Source: Spirochaetaceae bacterium UBA6089 (GTDB lineage: Bacteria > Spirochaetota > Spirochaetia > Treponematales > Rectinemataceae). Taken from it: DNA of 18,989 nucleotides. Both the position numbers and the translations under genes were made by a program. Shown here piece after piece: positions 7,374 through 14,000 of this stretch. The DNA lies in the NCBI GenBank assembly GCA_002435985.1, contig DIXD01000016.1:1-18989 (forward strand), in the 5' to 3' direction. How positions within the stretch are numbered: the first letter of the stretch is position 1; the number at the start of each line of letters is the position of its first letter. The notes beneath the pieces are model-generated. The model was given only the letters and a program-made list of their open reading frames with translations, did not search any database and was not told where the DNA came from.

Positions 7374-7416
7374 CAATATAGACCGAGAAATAGAACCAGG
7401 GTTACAATCGGACAGT

Positions 7417-8628
7417 ATGCTACTTCAGAAAACCCGTTTCTGGTACGATATCAGTGTCGATCAGGGACTTGGCATCGATAGACGGATCAATGTGCACAGC
7501 ATCGCCGGAAATCTGCACACGCTCCAGCGCGGACTCACGGGGGACAGGACCCGGATCGCTTCCGGCTACATGGACGAGCCCGGCTCGCTTCAGACATACC
7601 TCTTGTATTACTGGGCCGTCTCACTGTATGAGTCGACGCTGATTCTTGCGGAGCTCGACGCACGGCACCAGCTTCCGGCGCTCCATTCGGTGTTGGACAT
7701 CGGCAGCGGGCCTGGTCCCGCCTCATTTGCGGCGAATGTCTTCGGAGCCGAAAAGGCTCTTCTGGTCGACAAAAGTGAAAAGGCGCTCGCCATTGCTCGA
7801 AACATCGCGGCAGAGGGGCGCAAAAATGTAGATACACATGTGTTTTCGAAGGCGAATTTCGAGATAATCACACAATGCATGGAGCTTGAAGAATTTCGTG
7901 TACCGCAAGGAGAGGCTTTCGACCTCATCGTCGCTTCGCACAGCCTAAACGAGCTGTGGCAAGGCACACCCGACTGGCTCGAGAGGCGGCGCGATTTTCT
8001 GCTGCGGCTTCTGCCGGCTTTGCGGCCCGGAGGTGTTTTGCTCATCATAGAGCCTTCGGCGCACTATACGAGCATTCCTCTCTTGGCGCTGCGCGACGCT
8101 CTTCTTTCCTCAACGCAGTCCCACACGCAGGCCAAGGAAAACGCGCTTGGCTGCGTCGGCCCCTGTCCCCACTCGGAATGCTGTCCGATGCTCGCCTACG
8201 AAGGGCGGCCCTGTTTTTCCGAATGGACCTGGGATGCCCCACCGCTGGTCGCCGAACTGGCACGCTCCGCAGGCCTCGACCGTTCACTGCTCAAGGCCGC
8301 ATGGGTGGCGTTCAGAAAGGCTCCGCCCGAGGAACCGCCCACCATGCCGCGCACCTCGGCAAGCCCGGGCACTATCCGCGGCAGGATCGTCTCAGAGCCC
8401 ATGCGCAACAAGGCGGGGCGCATCCGGTACATTGTCTGTACCGAGGAAGGTCTGCTCAAGACGATTTCGGCGTCTCAGGACGATGCGGATGCCCGCTTGC
8501 TCGGTTTTTTCCGGCTCGCCCGCGGGGACCTAATCGAGGCCGATGGGCTGGAGAGGCGCGGCGAACATCATCTGGGCCTTGCGCACGAAACGCACATGCG
8601 CCTTGTGATGCGCGCGCCGCGGGGGTAG
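7417..8628 (+). CDS. Rsm22-family methyltransferase with iron-sulfur cysteines
   Basis: An S-adenosylmethionine-dependent methyltransferase of the Rsm22/METTL17 family, which acts in assembly of the small ribosomal subunit. Residues 94-100 (DIGSGPG) are the SAM-binding motif I, and SHSLNEL (174-180) and LRPGGVLLIIEPS (about 202-214) complete the Rossmann core. The cysteine-rich GCVGPCPHSECCP (245-257), Cys266 and the C-terminal VCTEEG (Cys341) match the conserved cysteines that bind a 4Fe-4S cluster in METTL17. The start is uncertain. I use the ATG at 7417 (403 residues), which has only a weak CGGA upstream. A GTG at 7369 with AAGGA 4 nt before it would give 419 residues. The frame stays open far upstream but there it only shadows the diguanylate cyclase. 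Function in this organism is inferred from the family. Confidence 0.88.
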   Translation: MLLQKTRFWYDISVDQGLGIDRRINVHSIAGNLHTLQRGLTGDRTRIASGYMDEPGSLQTYLLYYWAVSLYESTLILAELDARHQLPALHSVLDIGSGPGPASFAANVFGAEKALLVDKSEKALAIARNIAAEGRKNVDTHVFSKANFEIITQCMELEEFRVPQGEAFDLIVASHSLNELWQGTPDWLERRRDFLLRLLPALRPGGVLLIIEPSAHYTSIPLLALRDALLSSTQSHTQAKENALGCVGPCPHSECCPMLAYEGRPCFSEWTWDAPPLVAELARSAGLDRSLLKAAWVAFRKAPPEEPPTMPRTSASPGTIRGRIVSEPMRNKAGRIRYIVCTEEGLLKTISASQDDADARLLGFFRLARGDLIEADGLERRGEHHLGLAHETHMRLVMRAPRG

Positions 8629-8639
8629 CGGGGCGGCGC
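8614..8639. repeat. GC-rich inverted repeat at the end of the Rsm22-family gene
   Basis: GCGCCGC (8614-8620) and GCGGCGC (8633-8639) are perfect 7-bp arms around a 12-nt loop that contains the stop codon. No T tract follows, so it is not a classic intrinsic terminator, but it lies between convergent genes and may end or protect transcripts. Confidence 0.35.
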
Positions 8640-8688
8640 TCCATAGACGTGCCCGGCGCCCTCGGCCCAGAAGCGCCCCACCCTTGCT

Positions 8689-10473
8689 TTACTTCAGATA
8701 CAGCGGCTTCTCTCTATAGTGCGTATGCAGAAGCTCGTGTGCCTTGTGGCTGCCCGGCTTCTCGAGGAATTCCTCATAGACCTGCTTGATGAAAGGGTTG
8801 TCGTGCGAGCAGCGATATTCGCGCTTTTCGTCGTGATCATAGATGCCACGGATGCGAAGCTTCCGCACTTCGTCGGTCGCGCCATAGGGTTGTCCACCTC
8901 CTCCGATGCATCCGCCTCGACAGGCCATCACTTCGATGAAGTGCCATGGCGTCTCTCTGCCTTCAGCCCGAGCTCTGCGCACTTCGTTGAGGACGGTCGC
9001 GATATTGCCCATCTGGTGTGCCACGGCCACGCGCAGGTCGATACCGTTGATGTGGACCGTCGCTTCCCTTATGCCCGAAAGTCCGCGAACGGCCGTAAAG
9101 TTCACGTCTTTGAGCTCTTCTTTCGTCACGAGGAAATAGGCTGTCCTGAGCGCGGCCTCCATGACGCCACCGGTTGCACCGAAGATGACGCCGGCGCCGG
9201 AATATGGCCCCAGGGGGCTGTCCGGTTCCGAATCCGGCAGATTGAGGAAATCGATGCCCGCCTGCTTGATCATGCGCGCGAACTCTCTTGTCGTGAGTGT
9301 GACATCGACATCCTTGTATCCTGAGGAGTACATGGTTTCGTCGCGGCTATTCTCGAATTTCTTCGCGGTGCAGGGCATAATGGAGACTGAATAAATCTTT
9401 GCCGGATCGATCTTTGCCTTTTCAGCCCAATAGGTTTTGATCATGGCGCCCATCATCTGCTGAGGGCTCTTGGCCGTGGAAAAGTTTGGGATCATGTCGG
9501 GATAGTACTTCTCCATGTAATCGACCCAGGACGGACAACAGGATGTGATGAGGGGCAGGCTGTGGTCGGCGGTCGCCTGCTGCATGCCACCTTTGAGCGC
9601 TTCGGTGAGTCTGTGCACGAGCTCGGTGCCCTCTTCCATGATGGTGAGGTCGGCCGAAAAGTTCGTGTCGAATACGGCGTCGAAGCCGAGGCGACGGAGG
9701 GCCGTGTAGATTTTGCCGGTGAGGTCGGTCCCCGGAGGCAAGCCGAAGGACTCGGCGAGTGCGACGCGGACTGCCGGCGCAATCTGGACGGCGCAGGTCT
9801 TGGCGTCGAGGCCGTCTTTCATGAGGGCGTCCCACACGAGGTTGGTCTGGTCGTTTTCGTAGATGGCGCCGACAGGGCAGTGCGCGGAGCACTGGCCGCA
9901 CTTGATGCAGGGGCTTTCGCCGAGCTTGACGTCGGCAGCAGGGGCGATGCGGATGGATTCGCCGCGCCCGAGGAACTCTATGGCCCATACTCCCTGCATC
10001 TGCTGGCAAACTTCGACGCAGCGTCCGCATCGGATGCACTTCGAAGGATTGAGAATGAGCGAGCCTGTCGAGGTATCCAGGGGGATATCGCGCACCATCT
10101 TCGTGTAGGGCTGCTCGCGGATGCCGAATTCCTGCGCAAGCGTCTGCAATTCACATGCCTGATTGCGGGGACAGGCGAGGCAGTCGTTCGGATGGGTCGA
10201 GAGAATGAGTTCGATGACGGTTTTCCGGGTCTGCACGAGCTCCGGATCATTCGTGATGATGTTCATTCCTTCGGCTACCGGGGTACAGCACGAGCGCAGC
10301 ATCTTGTTCGAGCCTTCGATCTTCACCACGCAGATGCCGCAGGCAGCCCACGGCGAAAGATCGGGATTGTAGCAGAGGGTCGGTATCTTGACATGTGCCT
10401 TCTTCGCGGCTTCGAGCATGGTCGAGCCCTCGGCAACCTGAATGGGTATTCCATTGACCTTTACGTTTACCAT
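8689..10473 (-). CDS. hndD: [FeFe] hydrogenase catalytic subunit (HndD/HydA type)
   Basis: Catalyses reversible H2 formation at the H-cluster in a cytosolic, NAD-linked complex. The 594 residues carry the full electron relay: a 2Fe-2S domain (Cys34, 45, 48, 62), a His-Cys cluster (His94, Cys98, 101, 107), two 4Fe-4S clusters (Cys146/149/152/156 and 189/192/195/199), and then the H domain. H-cluster motifs are TSCCPSW (310-316, with proton-transfer Cys312 and ligand Cys313), MPCTAKKFE (366-374, Cys368) and EVMACRGGCIGGGGQP (from 514; Cys518, Cys522). A C-terminal small-subunit-like domain follows (about 535-594), so the enzyme looks complete and active. It is the last gene of the hnd operon, 18 nt after hndC; AGGGAGAG precedes its ATG. 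The HydEFG maturases it needs are not in this window. Confidence 0.96.
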   Translation of the reverse strand: MVNVKVNGIPIQVAEGSTMLEAAKKAHVKIPTLCYNPDLSPWAACGICVVKIEGSNKMLRSCCTPVAEGMNIITNDPELVQTRKTVIELILSTHPNDCLACPRNQACELQTLAQEFGIREQPYTKMVRDIPLDTSTGSLILNPSKCIRCGRCVEVCQQMQGVWAIEFLGRGESIRIAPAADVKLGESPCIKCGQCSAHCPVGAIYENDQTNLVWDALMKDGLDAKTCAVQIAPAVRVALAESFGLPPGTDLTGKIYTALRRLGFDAVFDTNFSADLTIMEEGTELVHRLTEALKGGMQQATADHSLPLITSCCPSWVDYMEKYYPDMIPNFSTAKSPQQMMGAMIKTYWAEKAKIDPAKIYSVSIMPCTAKKFENSRDETMYSSGYKDVDVTLTTREFARMIKQAGIDFLNLPDSEPDSPLGPYSGAGVIFGATGGVMEAALRTAYFLVTKEELKDVNFTAVRGLSGIREATVHINGIDLRVAVAHQMGNIATVLNEVRRARAEGRETPWHFIEVMACRGGCIGGGGQPYGATDEVRKLRIRGIYDHDEKREYRCSHDNPFIKQVYEEFLEKPGSHKAHELLHTHYREKPLYLK

Positions 10474-10491
10474 AGTATTCTCTCCCTGCTT

Positions 10492-12279
10492 TTAGCGCTT
10501 GACGACCGCACCGAATTTGCAGGCGACGAAGCATTCGCCGCATTTGATGCACTTCGAGCCGTCGATCACATGCGGTTTTTTCTTTTCGCCCGTAATGCAC
10601 GGAACGGGACAGTGGCGTGCACACAATCCGCAGCCTATGCACTTTATCGGATCGATTTCATAGACCACGAGGTCTTTGCACTTGCCGGCTCGGCATTTTT
10701 TATCGCGTATGTGTTCGAGGTACTCATCGCGGAAATGCCGGAGCGTCGCAAGAGTAGGATTCGCCGCCGAACCGCCCAGCATACAGAGCGATGCTTTGGT
10801 CATGGCCTTACCGATCTGCTCGAGCTTGACGAGGTCGGCCTCCTCCCCCTGCCCCTTCGTAATCTTGTCCAAAAGACCGTACATCTGCTTCGTACCGATA
10901 CGACAGGGTGCGCATTTTCCGCAGGATTCGTCGACGCAGAAAGCCATGTAGAACTTCGAGACGTCCACGACACAGTCGTCCTCATCCATGACGATCATAC
11001 CGCCCGAGCCCATCATCGAGCCGAGCGCGGTGAGCGATTCATAGGAGATCTGCGTATCGAGGTCTTTCTCCACGATGATACCGCCGGAGGGACCGCCGGT
11101 TTGCACGCCCTTGAACTTCTTGCCATTTCTGATGCCGCCGCCGATGTCGAAGATGATTTCGCGCAGCGTCGTACCCATCGGCACTTCGATGAGGCCGGAG
11201 TTGTTGATTTTGCCGGTGAGCGCGAATACCTTCGTGCCCTTGGATTTGTCCGTGCCGATCGATGCAAACCACTTCGCACCACGGGTCAAGATTACCGGCA
11301 CGTTCGCCAGCGTCTCGACATTGTTGATCACCGTCGGTTTACCCCAAAGACCCTTGACCGCAGGGAAGGGCGGCTTCGGTCGAGGCATGCCGCGCTTGCC
11401 CTCGATAGACTGCAAAAGCGCCGTCTCTTCGCCGCAGACGAAGGCTCCAGCACCGAGGCGTATCTCGATATCGAAATCGAAGCCGGAACCTAAGATATCT
11501 TTACCCAAAAGGCCGTAATTCTTTGCCTGTTGGATGGCAATTTTGAGCCGCTCTATCGCGAGCGGATACTCGGCACGAATGTAGATGTAACCGAAATTCG
11601 CGCCCACCGCCCGCCCTGCGATGACCATCGCCTCGAGGATACTGTGCGGATCGCCTTCGATCGTTGAGCGGTCCATGTAGGCACCGGGGTCGCCTTCGTC
11701 GGCGTTGCATACAATGTACTTGATATCGCCGGGAGACTTGCGGGCCGCTTCCCACTTTAAGCCCGTCGGGAAGCCTGCACCGCCGCGACCGCGGAGTCCC
11801 GAAGCCTTGACTTCTGCGATTACCTCCTCGGGCGTCATCTCGAAGAGCGCTTTTTCGAGTGCTCTATAGCCGTCGCGCACAATATATTCATCTATGCTTT
11901 CGGGATTTATGACACCGCAGTTGCGCAGAACGATACGAAACTGCTTCTGATAAGACTCGATGCCTTCGAGCTTTGCGGTCTCGGCCTTCTTGTCCTTGCG
12001 ATAGAGAAGCCGGGAGACTTCGCGCCCCTTTATCACCTGCTCCGCAATGATCTCGTGCGCATCCTCGGGCTTCACTTTCACATAGAACGACTCGCTGGGA
12101 AGAACCTTGACGATGGGGCCTTGTTCGCAGAATCCGAAGCAGCCTGTCTTGACAACCTGCACGTCGTGGCTTACACCCAAAGCCTCTGCCTCACTGATGA
12201 GGCTCTTGTAGATTTCATCGCTCCGGGACGATTCGCAACCGGTTCCGCCGCAGACCAAAATAAAGTTTTTGTACGCCAT
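10492..12279 (-). CDS. hndC: NADH-binding flavoprotein subunit of the Hnd hydrogenase (NuoF-like)
   Basis: Binds FMN and NAD(H) and passes electrons between NADH, ferredoxin-type clusters and HndD; in characterised relatives this is the bifurcating subunit. The 595 residues comprise an N-terminal thioredoxin-like 2Fe-2S domain (Cys10, 15, 47, 51), the NuoF core with the glycine-rich NADH/FMN motif GLRGRGGAGFPTG (161-173), the 4Fe-4S motif ESCGKCAPCR (Cys453, 456, 459, plus Cys499), and a C-terminal two-4Fe-4S ferredoxin domain (Cys547/550/553/557 and 577/580/583/587). The ATG at 12279 is chosen because the protein family begins with this sequence and GGGAG lies 6 nt upstream. The open frame extends 99 codons further but there only shadows hndB. 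hndB ends 14 nt upstream, so both are in one operon. Confidence 0.95.
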   Translation of the reverse strand: MAYKNFILVCGGTGCESSRSDEIYKSLISEAEALGVSHDVQVVKTGCFGFCEQGPIVKVLPSESFYVKVKPEDAHEIIAEQVIKGREVSRLLYRKDKKAETAKLEGIESYQKQFRIVLRNCGVINPESIDEYIVRDGYRALEKALFEMTPEEVIAEVKASGLRGRGGAGFPTGLKWEAARKSPGDIKYIVCNADEGDPGAYMDRSTIEGDPHSILEAMVIAGRAVGANFGYIYIRAEYPLAIERLKIAIQQAKNYGLLGKDILGSGFDFDIEIRLGAGAFVCGEETALLQSIEGKRGMPRPKPPFPAVKGLWGKPTVINNVETLANVPVILTRGAKWFASIGTDKSKGTKVFALTGKINNSGLIEVPMGTTLREIIFDIGGGIRNGKKFKGVQTGGPSGGIIVEKDLDTQISYESLTALGSMMGSGGMIVMDEDDCVVDVSKFYMAFCVDESCGKCAPCRIGTKQMYGLLDKITKGQGEEADLVKLEQIGKAMTKASLCMLGGSAANPTLATLRHFRDEYLEHIRDKKCRAGKCKDLVVYEIDPIKCIGCGLCARHCPVPCITGEKKKPHVIDGSKCIKCGECFVACKFGAVVKR

Positions 12280-12293
12280 ATCATGCTCCCGAC

Positions 12294-12689
12294 TCAGTGT
12301 TTCACGATATCGACGGCAGGCCTGTCGAAAATATGATTGTCGAGCAGGCTGTGTTCGATCAGGTGTTTCACCACAAGCTCTTCCGCGACATCGCTCGTCA
12401 TCTTGCCATAGATCACCGGCGGCATATCGGGCATGACGACTTCCACCGTGGGCTCGACATAGCACAAGCCCATGCAGCCAGTCTGGCGCACCACGACTTT
12501 CCCCGCCATGTTGTGTTTCTCGAGCGCCGCGACGATCGCATCGAAGGTTTGCTTCGCTCCGGCAGCAATGCCGCAAGTCCCCATACCGACGATCATCTGG
12601 ATGTCCTTACCTTCGACAGTCCGCTTTTCGAGCTCCTCCTGCTTCTGCGCCCTCAGCGCACGAAGCTGATCGAGGGTCATTTTCGCCAT
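12294..12689 (-). CDS. hndB: Thioredoxin-like 2Fe-2S subunit of the Hnd hydrogenase
   Basis: A small ferredoxin-like subunit (131 residues) found between the NuoE-like and NuoF-like genes of NAD-linked [FeFe] hydrogenases such as HndABCD of Desulfovibrio. An N-terminal helix rich in Lys, Arg and Glu (about 5-28) is followed by the motif MGTCGIAAGA (36-45) and QTGCMGLCYVEP (69-80), giving Cys39, Cys72 and Cys76. No other cysteine is present, so a normal four-cysteine 2Fe-2S site is not obvious. The start at 12689 is supported by a strong GGAGGAGGAG upstream. An ATG at 12731 in the same frame has no ribosome binding site. The gene lies 51 nt after hndA and 14 nt before hndC. Its electron-transfer role is inferred from family and context. 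Confidence 0.9.
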   Translation of the reverse strand: MAKMTLDQLRALRAQKQEELEKRTVEGKDIQMIVGMGTCGIAAGAKQTFDAIVAALEKHNMAGKVVVRQTGCMGLCYVEPTVEVVMPDMPPVIYGKMTSDVAEELVVKHLIEHSLLDNHIFDRPAVDIVKH

Positions 12690-12740
12690 ATGCTCTACTC
12701 CTCCTCCTGAGATGCGAGAAATTGTCGACATGCATCGTAC

Positions 12741-13217
12741 TCAGAGTGATCGATATTTGGCGATGATGTCCGGCAGTTGTTCTTTTGTGAGTTTTCCGTA
12801 CACTTCATCGTCGATCATGATGACAGGGGCAAGACCACAGCAGCCGAGGCAGCGCACTTCGTCCACGCTGAAAAGCCCATCGTCGGTCACCTCATCGGGC
12901 TCGATCGACAGGATCGACCGAATCTCTTCGAGCAGTTCCTGGCTGCCCTTAAGGTAGCAGGCCGTTCCCATACAAACGGAAATTCTGTGTTTGCCTGGTT
13001 TCGTCGTTTTAAAGAAGTGATAGAAGGTGATGACACCATAGATCTTTGCAAGCGGAATACCCGAAATGAGCGAGAGTTTTTCCGCCGCAGCCCTCGGCAC
13101 ATAGCCAAACTCGTTCTGGATGCGGTGGAGCATCATCACGAGCCCGCCTTCCTTCTTGCTCCACTCATCGATGTATGACTGTAGTTCGTCAGAGAATTCG
13201 ATATCGCCTGCGATCAT
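12741..13217 (-). CDS. hndA: NuoE-like 2Fe-2S subunit of the Hnd hydrogenase
   Basis: The 24-kDa-type (NuoE/HoxE) subunit that carries one 2Fe-2S cluster next to the flavin subunit. The 158-residue length is normal. The helical N-terminal part contains the family stretch AKIYGVITFYHFF (57-69), and the thioredoxin-like C-terminal part has the ligands Cys82 and Cys87 (CMGTAC) and Cys123 and Cys127 (CLGCC). It is the first gene of the hndABCD operon. The start at 13217 is fixed by GAGGAGGGG about 7 nt upstream; a TTG at 13244 in frame is not credible as it lies before that site. The promoter and a Rex-like palindrome lie upstream at 13264-13314. Confidence 0.95.
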   Translation of the reverse strand: MIAGDIEFSDELQSYIDEWSKKEGGLVMMLHRIQNEFGYVPRAAAEKLSLISGIPLAKIYGVITFYHFFKTTKPGKHRISVCMGTACYLKGSQELLEEIRSILSIEPDEVTDDGLFSVDEVRCLGCCGLAPVIMIDDEVYGKLTKEQLPDIIAKYRSL

Positions 13218-13263
13218 CCTGTAGCCCCTCCTCAAAATATTCAATAAATTAAATATAGTGTTA

Positions 13264-13281
13264 TCGATAAATATTTAACGA
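13264..13281. promoter_or_regulatory. Rex-like operator in the hnd promoter
   Basis: TCGATAAATATTTAACGA is an 18-bp palindrome with one mismatched pair (positions 4 and 15). Its shape, TNG-N-TAA-NNNN-TTA-N-CNA, resembles the operators of the NADH-sensing repressor Rex, with TAA-NNNN-TTA matching the TTGTTAA-type Rex boxes and T-to-C changes in the outer part. It covers the predicted hnd start point at about 13279, the position expected for a repressor. The overlapping TTATCGATAA (13261-13270) is itself a perfect palindrome. The sequence feature is certain; that the protein is Rex is inference. Confidence 0.55.
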
Positions 13282-13285
13282 AACC

Positions 13286-13314
13286 ATAATAGCTTTTCGA
13301 TACAAAAAGCTCAA
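13286..13314 (-). promoter_or_regulatory. Promoter of the hndABCD operon
   Basis: On the minus strand TTGAGC (13309-13314), a 17-nt spacer and TATTAT (13286-13291, 5 of 6). The predicted start point is at about 13279, inside the Rex-like palindrome, giving a leader of about 62 nt. Confidence 0.6.
13291..13311. repeat. Inverted repeat between the hnd -35 and -10 boxes
   Basis: AGCTTTT (13291-13297) and AAAAGCT (13305-13311) are perfect 7-bp arms separated by 7 nt. The repeat fills the spacer of the hnd promoter and touches both boxes, so a bound protein would block RNA polymerase. It may be a second operator, different in sequence from the Rex-like site. Confidence 0.45.
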
Positions 13315-13430
13315 GTACCCCTCTCATGCAAAAAGCGTCGGACAGGACATCTCCCCCGTCGCTCGTCGCGACGTCGATCTAGATGACGAAACTCCTTATT
13401 TCAATTATCTTTCACTTGGAGGCGTTTGCA

Positions 13431-14000
13431 ATGGCAAGTTCCGAAAAAAATAAAATCGTCGCCGAGCTCAATAACCGTGCCGCCTCGCTCATCGATGCAG
13501 GACGATACCAGGAAGCGATAAAGCTTTTGACGGAGGTTCTCTCCCTCGATTCGTCGAGGCAGGGCATCTTCTTCAACCGGGCTGAAGCACACCGTCTCTT
13601 GGGGAATATCGAAGCGGCGCGCAAAGATCTCCTCTCTGCACTGCAGATAGCCCCCGACGATCCGGAAGTACTGCATGGCTTAGGCCTGCTCGCGTATGAG
13701 CAGGACGATTTTCCTTTGGCGATGGAATATTACAGAAAAGCGATCGACAAGGATCCGGCATTCGCCCCTGCCTGGAACGACCTCGGCGTCGTGGAGTTTC
13801 GCTCGCAGCATTATGACAGCGCGCGCAATTTCTTTGAAAAGGCCGTGGCACTGGACCCTGACTTCAGCGAGGCCTGGTTCAATCTCGCGGACACCTATGA
13901 GGAACTCGGCATGGCCGAGGCGCGTGCCCATGCACTCTCGCAGCTGCGCATGGCAAGGCTCAGAAGCGGCGAGAAATCCGAGAACGAGGAACACGAGTGA
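13431..14000 (+). CDS. TPR-repeat protein coupled to a Ser/Thr kinase
   Basis: A 189-residue soluble protein built almost entirely of tetratricopeptide repeats, about five in tandem (roughly 10-43, 44-77, 78-111, 112-145, 146-179). Typical repeat residues are visible in AWNDLGVVEFRSQHYDSA (114-131) and AWFNLADTYEELGMAEA (148-164). TPRs bind other proteins, so it is probably a scaffold or partner; no enzyme domain is present. The start is the ATG at 13431 with GGAGG (13418-13422) 8 nt upstream; the in-frame ATG at 13383 has no ribosome binding site. Its last bases overlap the kinase start by 4 nt (GTGA), so the two are translationally coupled and likely act together. The binding partner is unknown. 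A weak promoter ATGACG-17-TATCTT at 13383-13411 is possible. Confidence 0.9.
   Translation: MASSEKNKIVAELNNRAASLIDAGRYQEAIKLLTEVLSLDSSRQGIFFNRAEAHRLLGNIEAARKDLLSALQIAPDDPEVLHGLGLLAYEQDDFPLAMEYYRKAIDKDPAFAPAWNDLGVVEFRSQHYDSARNFFEKAVALDPDFSEAWFNLADTYEELGMAEARAHALSQLRMARLRSGEKSENEEHE

Noticed and set aside
6493..7416. Upstream extension of the Rsm22-family frame (711 codons in total)
   Set aside because: The first 300 or so codons are antisense to the diguanylate cyclase. Methyltransferase homology begins only near 7417.
8629..8688. Possible bidirectional terminator between the Rsm22-family gene and hndD
   Set aside because: Several GC-rich stems can form (GGCGC/GCGCC pairs), but none is followed by a T tract on either strand.
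9562..11493. 643-codon open frame on the plus strand opposite hndD and hndC
   Set aside because: Antisense to two fully conserved hydrogenase genes with all cluster cysteines. The translation is His/Asp/Ala/Glu/Arg-rich, as expected for an opposite-strand shadow in GC-rich DNA.
13364..13373. CGTCGCGACG, a perfect 10-bp palindrome upstream of the TPR gene
   Set aside because: Short and GC-rich, not at a clear promoter position; likely chance.
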